From contig JAPQWV010000017.1 of assembly GCA_027422505.1 (NCBI GenBank), positions 18,043,501-18,107,500 on the forward strand: a stretch of 64,000 nucleotides of DNA. The letters are read 5' to 3'. This DNA comes from Craterostigma plantagineum (taxonomy: Eukaryota > Streptophyta > Magnoliopsida > Lamiales > Linderniaceae). The position numbers and the translations under genes were made by a program. Shown piece after piece: positions 22,205-31,580 of this stretch; positions within the stretch are counted from its first letter, which is position 1, and each line of letters opens with the position of its first letter. The notes beneath the pieces are model-generated. The model did not search any database. It worked only from the letters and a program-made list of their open reading frames with translations, and had not been told where the DNA came from.

Positions 22205-22510
22205 TGTAGGTCCACTTGTTACCAAACAAGGATCAAAAGATTATTAGAAAGATTAAGTTCGTATGAAGCACCTTTTAGTGTGTGTTTGTGTGTGTGTTAA
22301 TCGAGAGCTGCTTCAAGGATTTTTCTTTTGATAAACCCTAACAAGGGTATAAACGGGCTTTATATACCACATACTCTTTGGTATATTAAAGCCCAAGTCC
22401 AAAACTTCTACAAAGTACTAATTGTCTCCCCAACCTACTCCAATACATTAATATCACAATTTTAACCCAAACCACAAATAACTAGAGGACACTATAATTA
22501 TTTCCTAACA
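22205..22510 (-). repeat. SireD 3' LTR
   Basis: On the minus strand TGTTAGGAAATAATTATAG ... GTGGACCTACA. A TATATAAA box lies at 22359-22366. The copy at 35598-35903 appears identical. Confidence 0.95.
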
Positions 22511-22521
22511 ATCTCCCCCTT
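22511..22521 (-). other. SireD polypurine tract
   Basis: AAGGGGGAGAT directly before the LTR on the minus strand. It overlaps the end of the third ORF by two bases. SireG has the identical tract before the same LTR start. Confidence 0.9.
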
Positions 22522-25500
22522 AGTGTCCTCGTCCTTTAGTTGATGTCTTCTGCGTCTTCCTTTTCTTGGGGCTCGCTAGCTCGTATGGTGATTTCCGAAG
22601 TCCTAAGATGTGTTCATATGACCTTAAAACACTTCGAAATGATACTCTTTCCGAAATGATCTCGATCAGCTTCTTGTACTTTTCTTGGACTTCGTGTTCT
22701 TCATCTTTCAGCTGCTTGAGAATACTTCTAAGCTTGTTGCGAATGATTCGAAGTGTACCGTCGCTGAACTTGTTGATCTCTGATGTCTTCATCAGCCTTT
22801 TATCTCCTTTGTAGTTGACGTAAACGACTGATGGATCATCAACTTCATTGATTATGTGTCCTTCACCAAGACCTGTGTCAGGAACTTCAAAGGACGGTTT
22901 TGTCAGGTTCACCCTCTTCATATTGCTTTCCACTGCCATTTGGAGGTCATGCGTCGCGTTGAACTTGACTTGGCGCATCAAGAATCGCTTAAGAGCGACA
23001 TATCCAACGTTGAGGTCTGGATTCTGAAGCGTTCCAAGAAATCTGTAGCTTCCAACCATCCGAACAATGTCCTCACCTCTTAAGTAGGAAAGATCGCCTT
23101 CAGTCATTTCTTCGACTGTTCCATCTTCTCGCCCTATCTTGTAGATGGGAAATTCGTAGAAGTCGAGTCGAGCTCGTCGTACTCCGATGATTGCCCTAAT
23201 TCTGGCTCGTTCCTTCTCTTCACTTCGAAGATTCTCAACATCAGCTCCTTTCCCTTTCATCATAAGTCCTCGACGAAGAGAAAGCAGGTACCGAATGGCA
23301 GTTGGTCTTGAAAGATGGGTTAACCCTCTGAGTTCCAGTTCATCCAGCTGCTTAATCCTATCTTCTCTTCTCCAGATTCTCCGTCGTATCTCTTCTTGAT
23401 AGGGAGCAACTACTTTGGCATTCTCCCATGGTAGATTAAGCTCTTCCCTTATCTTTGTCTTCGGGGGAGGGCATTCTTCATCAACGACGTGGTGTTTGAG
23501 AAGCTCGGGAAGTTCTGGAATTGCAGTTTCGTAGTCTTCACCTTCCTCAAGCTCGTCATCGTCGATAAGGGCAAGGCTTATGTTGGCTTTCATCAGAAAA
23601 TATCTGGCATTCTCCATTAAGCCCTTAGCTATGGCTGGGTCCATTGGTTTTGTTATCCAATCCTCGTTGAAGATGTATTTTTCAATAGTGGTGTGAGGAT
23701 TGTATAACTCTTCGAGGGATAGGATAGGCTCATTGGTAGGAGATGAGGAAGGTATTGGAGGGCTTCTTAGATAGTGTGTGTCTGGTGATGTGGCTTGTTG
23801 GGTTGTTTTGGTAGTAGGTCGGGTAGATTTTTCAGTTTGTGAGGGAGTAGGTGTTTTGGTAGTTCGAGTCACTTGCTGTTGTTGAGGTTGTGGCTCTGGC
23901 TGCTTCTCCCCCTCGGGACGACCGTCACCCTCAGGGTCGTCACGCGGCTGATTGGATGTCTGAGCCTCACCTCGACACGTGAACGGAAGCTCAAGGCGTC
24001 GAAGAACCTCCGTTTCATATTCACTGCGTTGTGTTGCAGTGCGGAGTCTGGCGATGACGACGTCAATCAGTTCCGTCACAGGGACATTCCACGGACCGTC
24101 GTCAGGGGCAGTAAGGGGATCGGCTTGAGGTGGTGCGTGTTCGGGGACGGAGGCTTTGCCCTTGTCTCGAGAAGAACTCCCAATTGCATCGTACACTTGG
24201 GTCATTATGGAGTCTTGAAGGTCTTTTGCGAAGGCAGCTAGGCGAGCATTTAGTGTGGCCTCCGTCACGAACGGGGAAAATAACGGGACGGAGTCACGAA
24301 GACGTTCCGTCGTCACAACATCAGTAGAAGGTACTGATGTGCCGCCTGTTTGCACAGGACCAAATGAACCGAAGCCACTAAGGCAAATCGTTGACATCGA
24401 TGCTGAGACGAGCTCAGATCGATGGCCCAAATCAGCAGCTGGAGTGGTGTTGACCACTGTGGGACTTCCGCTCTGTTCCAGACTAGAAGCTAGTACAGAG
24501 ACATCGAAGAGCGTTCCAGACAGGTCACCAAGACCTGTCAGTGCAAAAGGAGGTGTATGTGTCCTAGTAAAAGAAGAAAATATAGGTGGTGAGGTTACTA
24601 GACTCGTTGTGGACAATGAAAGTGCAGTGTGAGGCGGAGAACTGCATATTTCAACATCGACCTCCTCAGAGCGAGGAGGAGATGGCTGACGTGGTTCCTC
24701 GTGAGAAAGTGAAACAATCGTCTGTTGAGAGACGATTGAGTGGACAGGTGGGGTACTTTGCGCGATTGGACCAGATGTCGCGACTTCTACTCGGGGGAGG
24801 ACAAAGTCATCCCCTGAACCTATGGGATCGGTCCGGATTATTTGCTGACTAGAGGATGAAGGAGAATGATCGTGCTTTTGTTTAGTACGGCGTTCCTTCT
24901 TGCTGCTGGTGGCATCCCCTTGCGATTTTCTCTTTCGTTTTTGTTTTGGAGATGCGGAGCGTCCTAGACCTATAACTGGTTGTTGAGGTTGGCTAGTCCC
25001 GGGGTTAGATCCAACTGGGTTCTGTTGAATCGTGGGGATATCTTCGAGATTGTTGGCTCGCAGGTAGGCTTGTAGCATGGGATCTGCTTTGTCGAGAAGT
25101 TGAAGGAGGTGTTCCCCCAATAGCATGGCTTCTTCATCGAATTTCGACTTTGTCTTGGTGGATTGTATTTTGTTGAGCTTGGGTATATCATAGCCTTCGA
25201 GTTGGGGACGACGTTCGATTTCTGGGTGAAGATCGATGAAGTGTTGAACCAAGATGGGAAACCATCTCATGTAAGGGAGGACTCTTGTGGAGGTGTATTT
25301 TCGTCTTCGTAGTTGATCAACAAGGTCAGACCAAATTAGTTGGGCGATGTCGTAGTTTTTGTTGAAGACAATGCCGTGGAAGATCAACATGATATGGCGG
25401 TTGCAGCGGTCTGAGCCGGTGTGCTTAGGTGATAGGCACTTGTTGACGATTAAGAATAGCGTCCGCCAGGGTCAGGTATGTCTTTGGCGCAAAAATCTGG

Positions 25501-25938
25501 GAGATGAATGGATTTCTGGCCATTGGGCTTGTATCCCATGAAAAGGAAGTCGGCAATCAAATGTTCAGAAGTCGGATGTTTATCATAAATGAGTGAGGTT
25601 GGGAGGTTTAGTTGGGTGCGTATTATAGCGGGGGTCAGGACGACAATGGTGTTATCAATTTGGGCAGAGAGACGGGTTGGTTGTGGGTTGTCGGTTGGAT
25701 TTTGGAGCGAGGACCAAAATTGTTGTACGTAGACTTCGGGGACGCGCTCAATTTTACAAAAAGCATTGTTGAGGGGATGGTTTTGAAGAATTTTGAGGAT
25801 GATAGGATCGGGGCATTGGGTATTTTCAAAATCCAATTGGACGTTATTTGGAAGCCTTTGAGCCCAGTCTTTAGATGGGAAAACTTCGTCAATTTCGCGC
25901 ACCATAGTGATCAATCTGTAGAGATAGAATGCAAACAT
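22520..25938 (-). CDS. SireD third ORF, envelope-like / plant transposon protein domain, one frameshift
   Basis: The N-terminal part (ATG at 25938 or, more likely, 25905, MVREIDEVFPSKDWAQRL) has the globular 'putative plant transposon' type fold (VYVQQFWSSLQNP, LTPAIIRTQLNLP, LIADFLFMGYKPNGQKS). One base is missing near 25462; the next frame continues through WRTLFLIVNKCLSPKH and HIMLIFHGIVFNKNYD for about 950 residues. The middle is a long Ser/Pro/Thr-rich region with basic stretches (KQKRKRKS) and a glutamine tract. The C-terminal ~350 residues are charged and helical (RRRIWRREDRIKQLDELEL, KLRSILKQLKDEEHEVQEK). No transmembrane helix is evident, so a classical envelope role is doubtful. It is about twice the length of the CopA equivalent. 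Confidence 0.8.
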
Positions 25939-26049
25939 TAGGAGAAAATCGCATCAATACTCAGAAGATTTCTACCTACATCGCTTTAGGGTGAAACATC
26001 GCATAATATGTGTACGGGACTTAGAAAATTTCAAGATTTTGTCTTTGTG

Positions 26050-27145
26050 TGATAATCGGACGATTTAATGTTAATCGCACAATATGATTTAATGATAATC
26101 GCACAGTATGATAATCGGATAATACGTTAGTCATAATTTCAATCTTTGTATGTTTACGGGACTTAGACAATTCAATTTCAATAATATATTGGTAGAATCG
26201 GGCGATGGAATGAAATCGGGCGATTGAGAGTAGTATAGAAAGATTTAAGATGCAATCGGGCGATTCGAGATTGAAGTTCGAAATCGGGCAATTTATAGTC
26301 GATGGAGAGTCAAATCGAGCAATTGAGTCGAATCGGGCGATTGAGAGTAGTATAGGAAGATTTAAGATGCAATCGGGCGATTTAAGATTGAAGTTTGAAA
26401 TCGGGCATTGAGGGTCAATTTGAGGGATTTAGTGAAATCGGGCGATAGAGCAGGCGATTGAGTGAAATTGGGCGATTGAGTGAAATCGGGCAATTGAGTA
26501 AATCGGGCGATTGAGTCAAATCGGGCGATTGTAAGTAGACACAGGCAATTGAAATTAAAATTGAAATTGAACTTGAAAGTAGAAAATCAATTTTCGGGCG
26601 ATTGTGGGACAGCTGTGAGAAAGAATACATACGAAATCGGGCGATTAAAACAAATCGGGCGATTTAGGAAGGAATTAGATTTTGAATTTGGGCGTAAAAT
26701 CGAGCGATTAACGACATTTATCCGAAATAGCTAAGAACCTAAAATCAGGCGAAGCAAGCAGAAATCATAACAGCAGGCCAAGCATAGCAGATAATTGATA
26801 TTAAGATTATCTCAGTAACTACATAGAATCGAAATTTGCATATTCAGAGCAATGTAATGGTTACATATGGACGAACGCGTAAACCCTAAACTGACAGTTC
26901 TGAGAAATAAGTAAAAATCAAACCAAAGTTTGCAGAGACAGGGATTCGCTTACGAAGATAGGTCGGAAGCTTCAGAAAGATGCAAAGAGATGGATTTTGT
27001 GAGCTTGAGCGATGTAGATATGTGGGGGTTTTGAGAGAGATCTTGTAAGTGTTAATCGCGTAAATTTGGGAAAAATGAGAAATCGGGCGATTTTAAATTT
27101 ATACGAAGGACGGTTACTGTAGCGGAATGAACATTTAGAAATCGG
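26050..27145 (-). repeat. SireD AATCGGGCGATT array upstream of the third ORF
   Basis: About twenty exact or one-off copies of the near-palindrome AATCGGGCGATT, densest at 26190-26720, with outliers at 27075 and 27145. They are irregularly spaced, often followed by GAGT or TTAG. The same motif fills the 5' leader (34825-35265). The array lies just before the third ORF in the direction of transcription. Confidence 0.85.
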
Positions 27146-27432
27146 GCGAAATGGCCAATTTTAGAAGAACGAACTATTCTTGTGCTTTTTATAAATTAGT
27201 TTTGAAGAATATCAAGGATATCAAACTGGTCAATTAATCTATGATACTAGGCACCAAAATTTAATATCAAATCACCGAGTTTTCCAAGATCGATTTCTGT
27301 GAGACAGAATACGGTAAACGACAAAGAAAGCTTCGCTTTCGTTCGCGGCGCTAAACCCTCAAGTCAAAAGTGCATCTGTATCATTGATTAGGTCCTCTGG
27401 ACGAACGATTTTGTTGTTGGGTTTTTTTGCCT

Positions 27433-27440
27433 ATAAATAG
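27433..27440 (+). promoter_or_regulatory. TATA box on the strand opposite to SireD
   Basis: TATAAATA in the context GCCTATAAATAGACC, 64 bp before the end of the leader of the small antisense ORF. A start site ~30 bp downstream would make the ATG at 27504 the first one in the transcript. Confidence 0.45.
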
Positions 27441-27503
27441 ACCCGATTGAACAAACATGGGAAGATCATAAATCATTCAATCGAACGAATCGAGTTCCTA
27501 AAG

Positions 27504-27677
27504 ATGAACTGGAATCAGCAGCGAGACCAAGAAGAGAGCAGGGAGCACGCAGAGTTAGTGCGTTGCTTCAATCACAATTTGGATATGTTAGTACTGGAGA
27601 TTGCACTTCTTATGTGCTTGTTCATCGTTTTTATGGCGATTCTGTTTTGGGTTTTAACAGCCCGTACTGGCTTTTGA
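27504..27677 (+). CDS. Possible antisense mini-gene in SireD: 57-residue single-pass membrane peptide
   Basis: The frame MNWNQQRDQEESREHAEL continues with a short polar part, then a strongly hydrophobic helix of about 23 residues (LEIALLMCLFIVFMAILFW) and a basic end (TARTGF-stop). It runs opposite to gag/pol in the spacer between pol and the third ORF, has a good TATA box 64 bp upstream and no ATG between the predicted start site and its own. No family was recognised. It might be a host fragment picked up by the element or an element-encoded antisense ORF. No expression evidence can be read from sequence, and a chance frame is possible. Confidence 0.4.
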   Translation: MNWNQQRDQEESREHAELVRCFNHNLDMLVLEIALLMCLFIVFMAILFWVLTARTGF

Positions 27678-27715
27678 GACCTTGTTACGCCTTTCAAGTG
27701 ATTTTCATAGTCTTC

Positions 27716-27862
27716 CTTGCTGGAGTAATTTGGTATTTTGAAGATGTTTTGCGTACTTGCTGGAGTGATTTGGTATTTTGAAGATGTTTTGCGTATTTGA
27801 GTTGTAATAGCGATTTGGTATTTTAGAGATGTTTTGCGTATTTGAGTTGTAATAGCGATTTT
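27716..27862. repeat. Short tandem repeats downstream of the mini-gene
   Basis: TTGCTGGAGT(A/G)ATTTGGTATTTT..GAAGATGTTTTGCGTA occurs twice (42-bp period), then a diverged unit with TTGAGTTGTAATAGCGATTT occurs twice. Confidence 0.85.
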
Positions 27863-27913
27863 CGCTTATTGAAGGGTGTATGAATCATTAAAGAATAGTT
27901 TGTGAAGTCAACT

Positions 27914-27990
27914 ACTCCCCCTCAATCTGTGTATATCATTAAAAACGCTCCCCCTAGATTCGAGTAATTCCTGCAAAAACTCCCCCTCAA
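27914..27990 (-). other. Cluster of three GGGGGAG (PPT-like) motifs between SireD pol and third ORF
   Basis: On the minus strand GAGGGGGAGT (27914-27925), TAGGGGGAGC (27949-27957) and GAGGGGGAGT (27980-27990). They resemble the true PPT but sit about 5.4 kb from the LTR. CopA keeps such motifs next to its 3' LTR instead. Confidence 0.7.
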
Positions 27991-28061
27991 ACAAAGCATA
28001 TATGCAAATAATTAAGTGCCTCCTCAGACTAAGCATATATTATTAAGCCGTCCTTAAACCA

Positions 28062-28135
28062 AATAATAATTTTTTTTTTAATTTTATTTATTTATTTATT
28101 TATTTATTTATTATTATTATATATATATATATTTT

Positions 28136-28167
<32 letters not shown>

Positions 28168-28175
28168 TTAAATAA
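28062..28175. repeat. Low-complexity TTTA / TA / T tract
   Basis: (ATTT)n followed by (TA)n and T runs. No other content. Confidence 0.95.
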
Positions 28176-28225
28176 GAGGAACAAGTATGTGCACTCTTAC
28201 AAAAGACGTCGTGAAGTTACATCAC

Positions 28226-31200
28226 CTAAGGTTCACGATTCAGCATTCCTAACTCAGATACAAGGAAATGGAATCGTGTTTCATCCAAAGCCTTGGTAAA
28301 TAAGTCAGCCAACTGAACCTCCGTATTCACGAAGTACATGGCAATTGTGCCCTTCTCCACATGGTCTTCTATAAAGTGATACCTAAGATCTATGTGCTTT
28401 GTGCGAGAATGGTGAACAGGGTTACAAGTAATGGCTATGGCGCTCTTTGAGTCGCTATATATAGGAATATTATTGAAATCAAACCCGTAATCCTGTAGTT
28501 GCGTTCGCAACCACAGAATTTGAGAGCAGCAACTCGCCGCAGCTACATACTCCGCCTCGGCAGTGGATGTGGATACACAGTTTTGCTTCTTAGATGACCA
28601 ACTTACTAGTTTGTCGCCTAAGAATTGTAGTCCTCCTGATGTACTTTTCCTGTCCATCTTACATCCTGCAAAATCCGCGTCAGTATAACCAAGTAATTGA
28701 AAATTTGAGTTCTTAGGATACCATAGTCCAAGTGTTGAGGTTCCTTTGAGATACTTCATTATTCTCTTCACAGCTAGCATGTGTGACTCCTTTGGATTGG
28801 CTTGGAACCGAGCGCATAGACATGTAGCGAAAACAATGTCAGGTCTGCTGGCTGTGAGATACATGAGTGATCCGATAATTCCCCGATATGTGGTTGGATT
28901 GACTGGCTTTCCATCTGGGTCTGAGTCAAGCTTACAAGAAGGAGACATTGGGGTGTTCTTCGTAGTTGAGTTCTCCAAGTTGTATTTCTTGAGTATGTCG
29001 AGGATGTACTTTGATTGGTTAATAAAGATGCCTTCTGAAAGTTGTTTAACTTGAAGTCCAAGAAAGAAGTTGAGTTCTCCCATCATGCTCATTTCGAATT
29101 TCGTCTTCATTAAATCGCCAAATTCTTTGCACAATTTTGGATTTGGGGACCCAAAGATAATATCATCAACATATATTTGAACGAGGAGAATCCCTGATTT
29201 ATGTCTTTTAATGAAGAGTGTCGTGTCAATCTTTCCTTTCGTGAACCCTGATTTAATCAAAAAGTCTGAGAGTGCCTCGTACCAAGCACGTGGGGCTTGT
29301 TTTAGTCCATATAGAGCTTTCTCTAGAGAGTACACATGGTCAGGATGAGTTTCATTCACAAAGCCTGCAGGTTGAGCTACGTAAACTTCTTCTTTCAGTA
29401 CCCCGTTGAGGAAGGCTGTCTTGACGTCCATCTGGTAAACAGTGAAGTATCTGTGAGCAGCATAAGCCATAAATAGTCGGATGGCCTCAATTCGAGCAAC
29501 TGGTGCAAATGTTTCGTCGTAGTCAATTCCTTCTTGTTGATTGTAGCCTTTTGCCACTAATCGGGCCTTGTTCCGAATGACGATTCCATCTTCATCTCTT
29601 TTATTTTTGAAGACCCACTTGGTTCCTATAATTGTCTTGCCTTGTGGTCTTGGGACTAATTTCCACACTTGGAGTCGCTCAAATTGATTGATTTCTTCCT
29701 GCATGGCTTGTATCCAGTCTGGATCAGCTAATGCATCTTCGATCTTACTTGGTTCGCTTTGACTTAGAAAGCATGCATATAAATTCTCGTTTATTGTTGA
29801 GGAACGTGTGCTTATTCCTTGATTTGGATCTCCGATAATTTGAGACGTTGGGTGAGCTCTAGTCCATTTCCTTGTGTGAGGAAGTGGTTGACTCAATTCC
29901 TCATGGTCAAGTTCCTCACTAGGTTCAGCTTCGATGGTACTAGAGATTTCAATGGGAATTTGATCTTCGTTACCTGAATTATCCGATGGGTCATTCCCTC
30001 CATCTACATTGTGGATTTGCTGAGGTGGAATGCTTGAAGTCATTTCATCAGCCTCTGTTGAAGTGTGTATAGACGGAACTGTTGTATCTGTTAGTTGTGA
30101 GCGAGGGCATATATATAGCTGATCAAATAAGAGATTCAGTTCGTCTTCATCAAATGTCTGTGAAGTAGATGATCCTTCTTCGGTTGAAGGATTATGTTGA
30201 TCTTCAGTCAATATCCTTAAGACTCCAGGCTGTGGACTTATCTGTTCAGCAGCAGTAGATGGCGTTTCATCGAACGTAACATTTGCACTTTCCATGACGG
30301 TTCGTTTTTGTGGCAAGTAGACTCTATATGCCTTGGACTCGGCAGAGTATCCAATGAATATCCCTTCGACTGCTTTAGGATCGAATTTTCCTCGGTCTTC
30401 TCTATCATTTAGAACGAAGCATTTGCAGCCAAATACTCGAAGAAACTTGATGCTTGGTATTCTTTTGTTGATGAGCTCGTAAGGAGTTTTTCCGAATCTT
30501 TTATGAATGCTAGTTCTGTTCTGAGTGAAACAGGCTGTGTTCACCGCTTCGGCCCAGAGAAAATGAGGAAGTTTCGATTGTATTAGCATTGTACGGGCTG
30601 CTTCAACTAGACTACGATTTCTTCTTTCCACAACCCCATTCTGTTGGGGTGTCTTCACTGCTGAAAATTGCTGAGTGATTCCCAGTGATGAATAGAAATT
30701 GTCAAGCAATTGATTCTTGAATTCAGTGCCATTGTCAGTTCGAATCACTAGAACATTGCAATCTAGTGAGTTCTGAGTCTTCCTCACAAAATCTATGATC
30801 AAGTCGGGAGTCTCATCTTTCATCCTAAGGTATCTGGTCCACGTATATCGAGAGAAATCATCCACTATTACCAGAACGTATTTTCGTCCGTTGATGCTTT
30901 GTATTCTCATAGGTCCACACAGATCCATGTGCAGTAGTTCTAGTGGTCGGGACGTTGAAGCTATGAGCTTTGCCTTGTGTGATGCTCTTCTCATTTTCCC
31001 CATTTCGCACGCACTGCAGAGATGTTCCTTGTGATATTTCAAGGCTGGTAATCCACTCACTAGGTTGTCGGTGTGTAGTCTATTCAACGTTTTGATGTTG
31101 ATGTGGGATAGTCTTTGATGCCAAAGGTCACTTTGTTGAATTGAGTTCTTCGTCATGAGACACAGTTTGGACGAGGGTCGAGTAGTTTTCAAATCGATGG

Positions 31201-31580
31201 TATAAAGATTTGTCTTCCTCGTTCCAGTTAGAAGGTCTCGACCACTCTTATCAGTAATACTGCAACCTTCAGCATGAAATTGAACCTTTAGTTGTCTGTC
31301 ACAGAATTGACCAATGCTGAAGAGATTATGACTGAGACCCTCAACATATGAAACCCCCTTGATCGTCAGGTTATCATGAATTAGATCGCCATGTCCTAAG
31401 ATAGGAGCCGCGTGGTTGTTTCCAAAGCGCACATTTCCACCGAATTGTTCGGTGTAGTTGCTCAGAAGCTCTTTTCTTCCAGTCATGTGTGTAGAGCAAC
31501 CAGAATCAAGTATCCACACATGACGGATCTGCAAAAAATAATCAATAAGATTTAGGTACCCATTTAAGGACGGGTCCTCC
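28226..31580 (-). CDS. pol: SireD Pol: protease, integrase, reverse transcriptase, RNase H
   Basis: One uninterrupted frame of about 1100 residues in the +1 frame relative to Gag, open from ~31577 and overlapping the Gag end; it has no ATG of its own at the start. Protease: [13 protein letters not shown] (nt ~31515-31480). Integrase: LWHQRLSHI and CSACEMGK finger, core with [16 protein letters not shown] and [36 protein letters not shown] (~residue 787). RNase [15 protein letters not shown] (~987), [14 protein letters not shown]; it ends [12 protein letters not shown]. All key catalytic residues are present. It must be made by recoding from gag or from a spliced RNA. Confidence 0.95.
31456..31522 (-). 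other. Pseudoknot-like pairing (a-b-a'-b') just after the SireD gag stop
   Basis: On the minus strand: a CATGTGTG (31522-31515), 13 nt, b GGTTGCTC (31501-31494), 2 nt, a' CACACATG (31491-31484), 20 nt, b' GAGCAACT (31463-31456). Stem a is eight Watson-Crick pairs; stem b is seven plus one G-U. The interleaved order is that of an H-type pseudoknot. It begins 19 nt after the Gag stop codon, in the protease-coding start of pol. SireG has four related units at the same 19-nt distance. Confidence 0.6.
31523..31541 (-). promoter_or_regulatory. Splice-acceptor-like tract between SireD gag stop and pol
   Basis: TTATTTTTTGCAG|ATCCGT follows the gag TGA: a T run and GCAG as at plant 3' splice sites. 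SireG has AGTTTTTGCAG|ATTCCC at the same place, and CopA has TTCATGCAG at its gag/pol junction. A subgenomic pol RNA would explain the missing pol ATG, but no donor can be assigned. Confidence 0.4.

Noticed and set aside
27447..27503. N-terminal extension of the antisense mini-gene from a TTG at 27447
   Set aside because: It would start only a few bases after the TATA box, upstream of any plausible start site.
28062..28175. MITE or structured element
   Set aside because: Only simple (ATTT)n, (TA)n and T runs.
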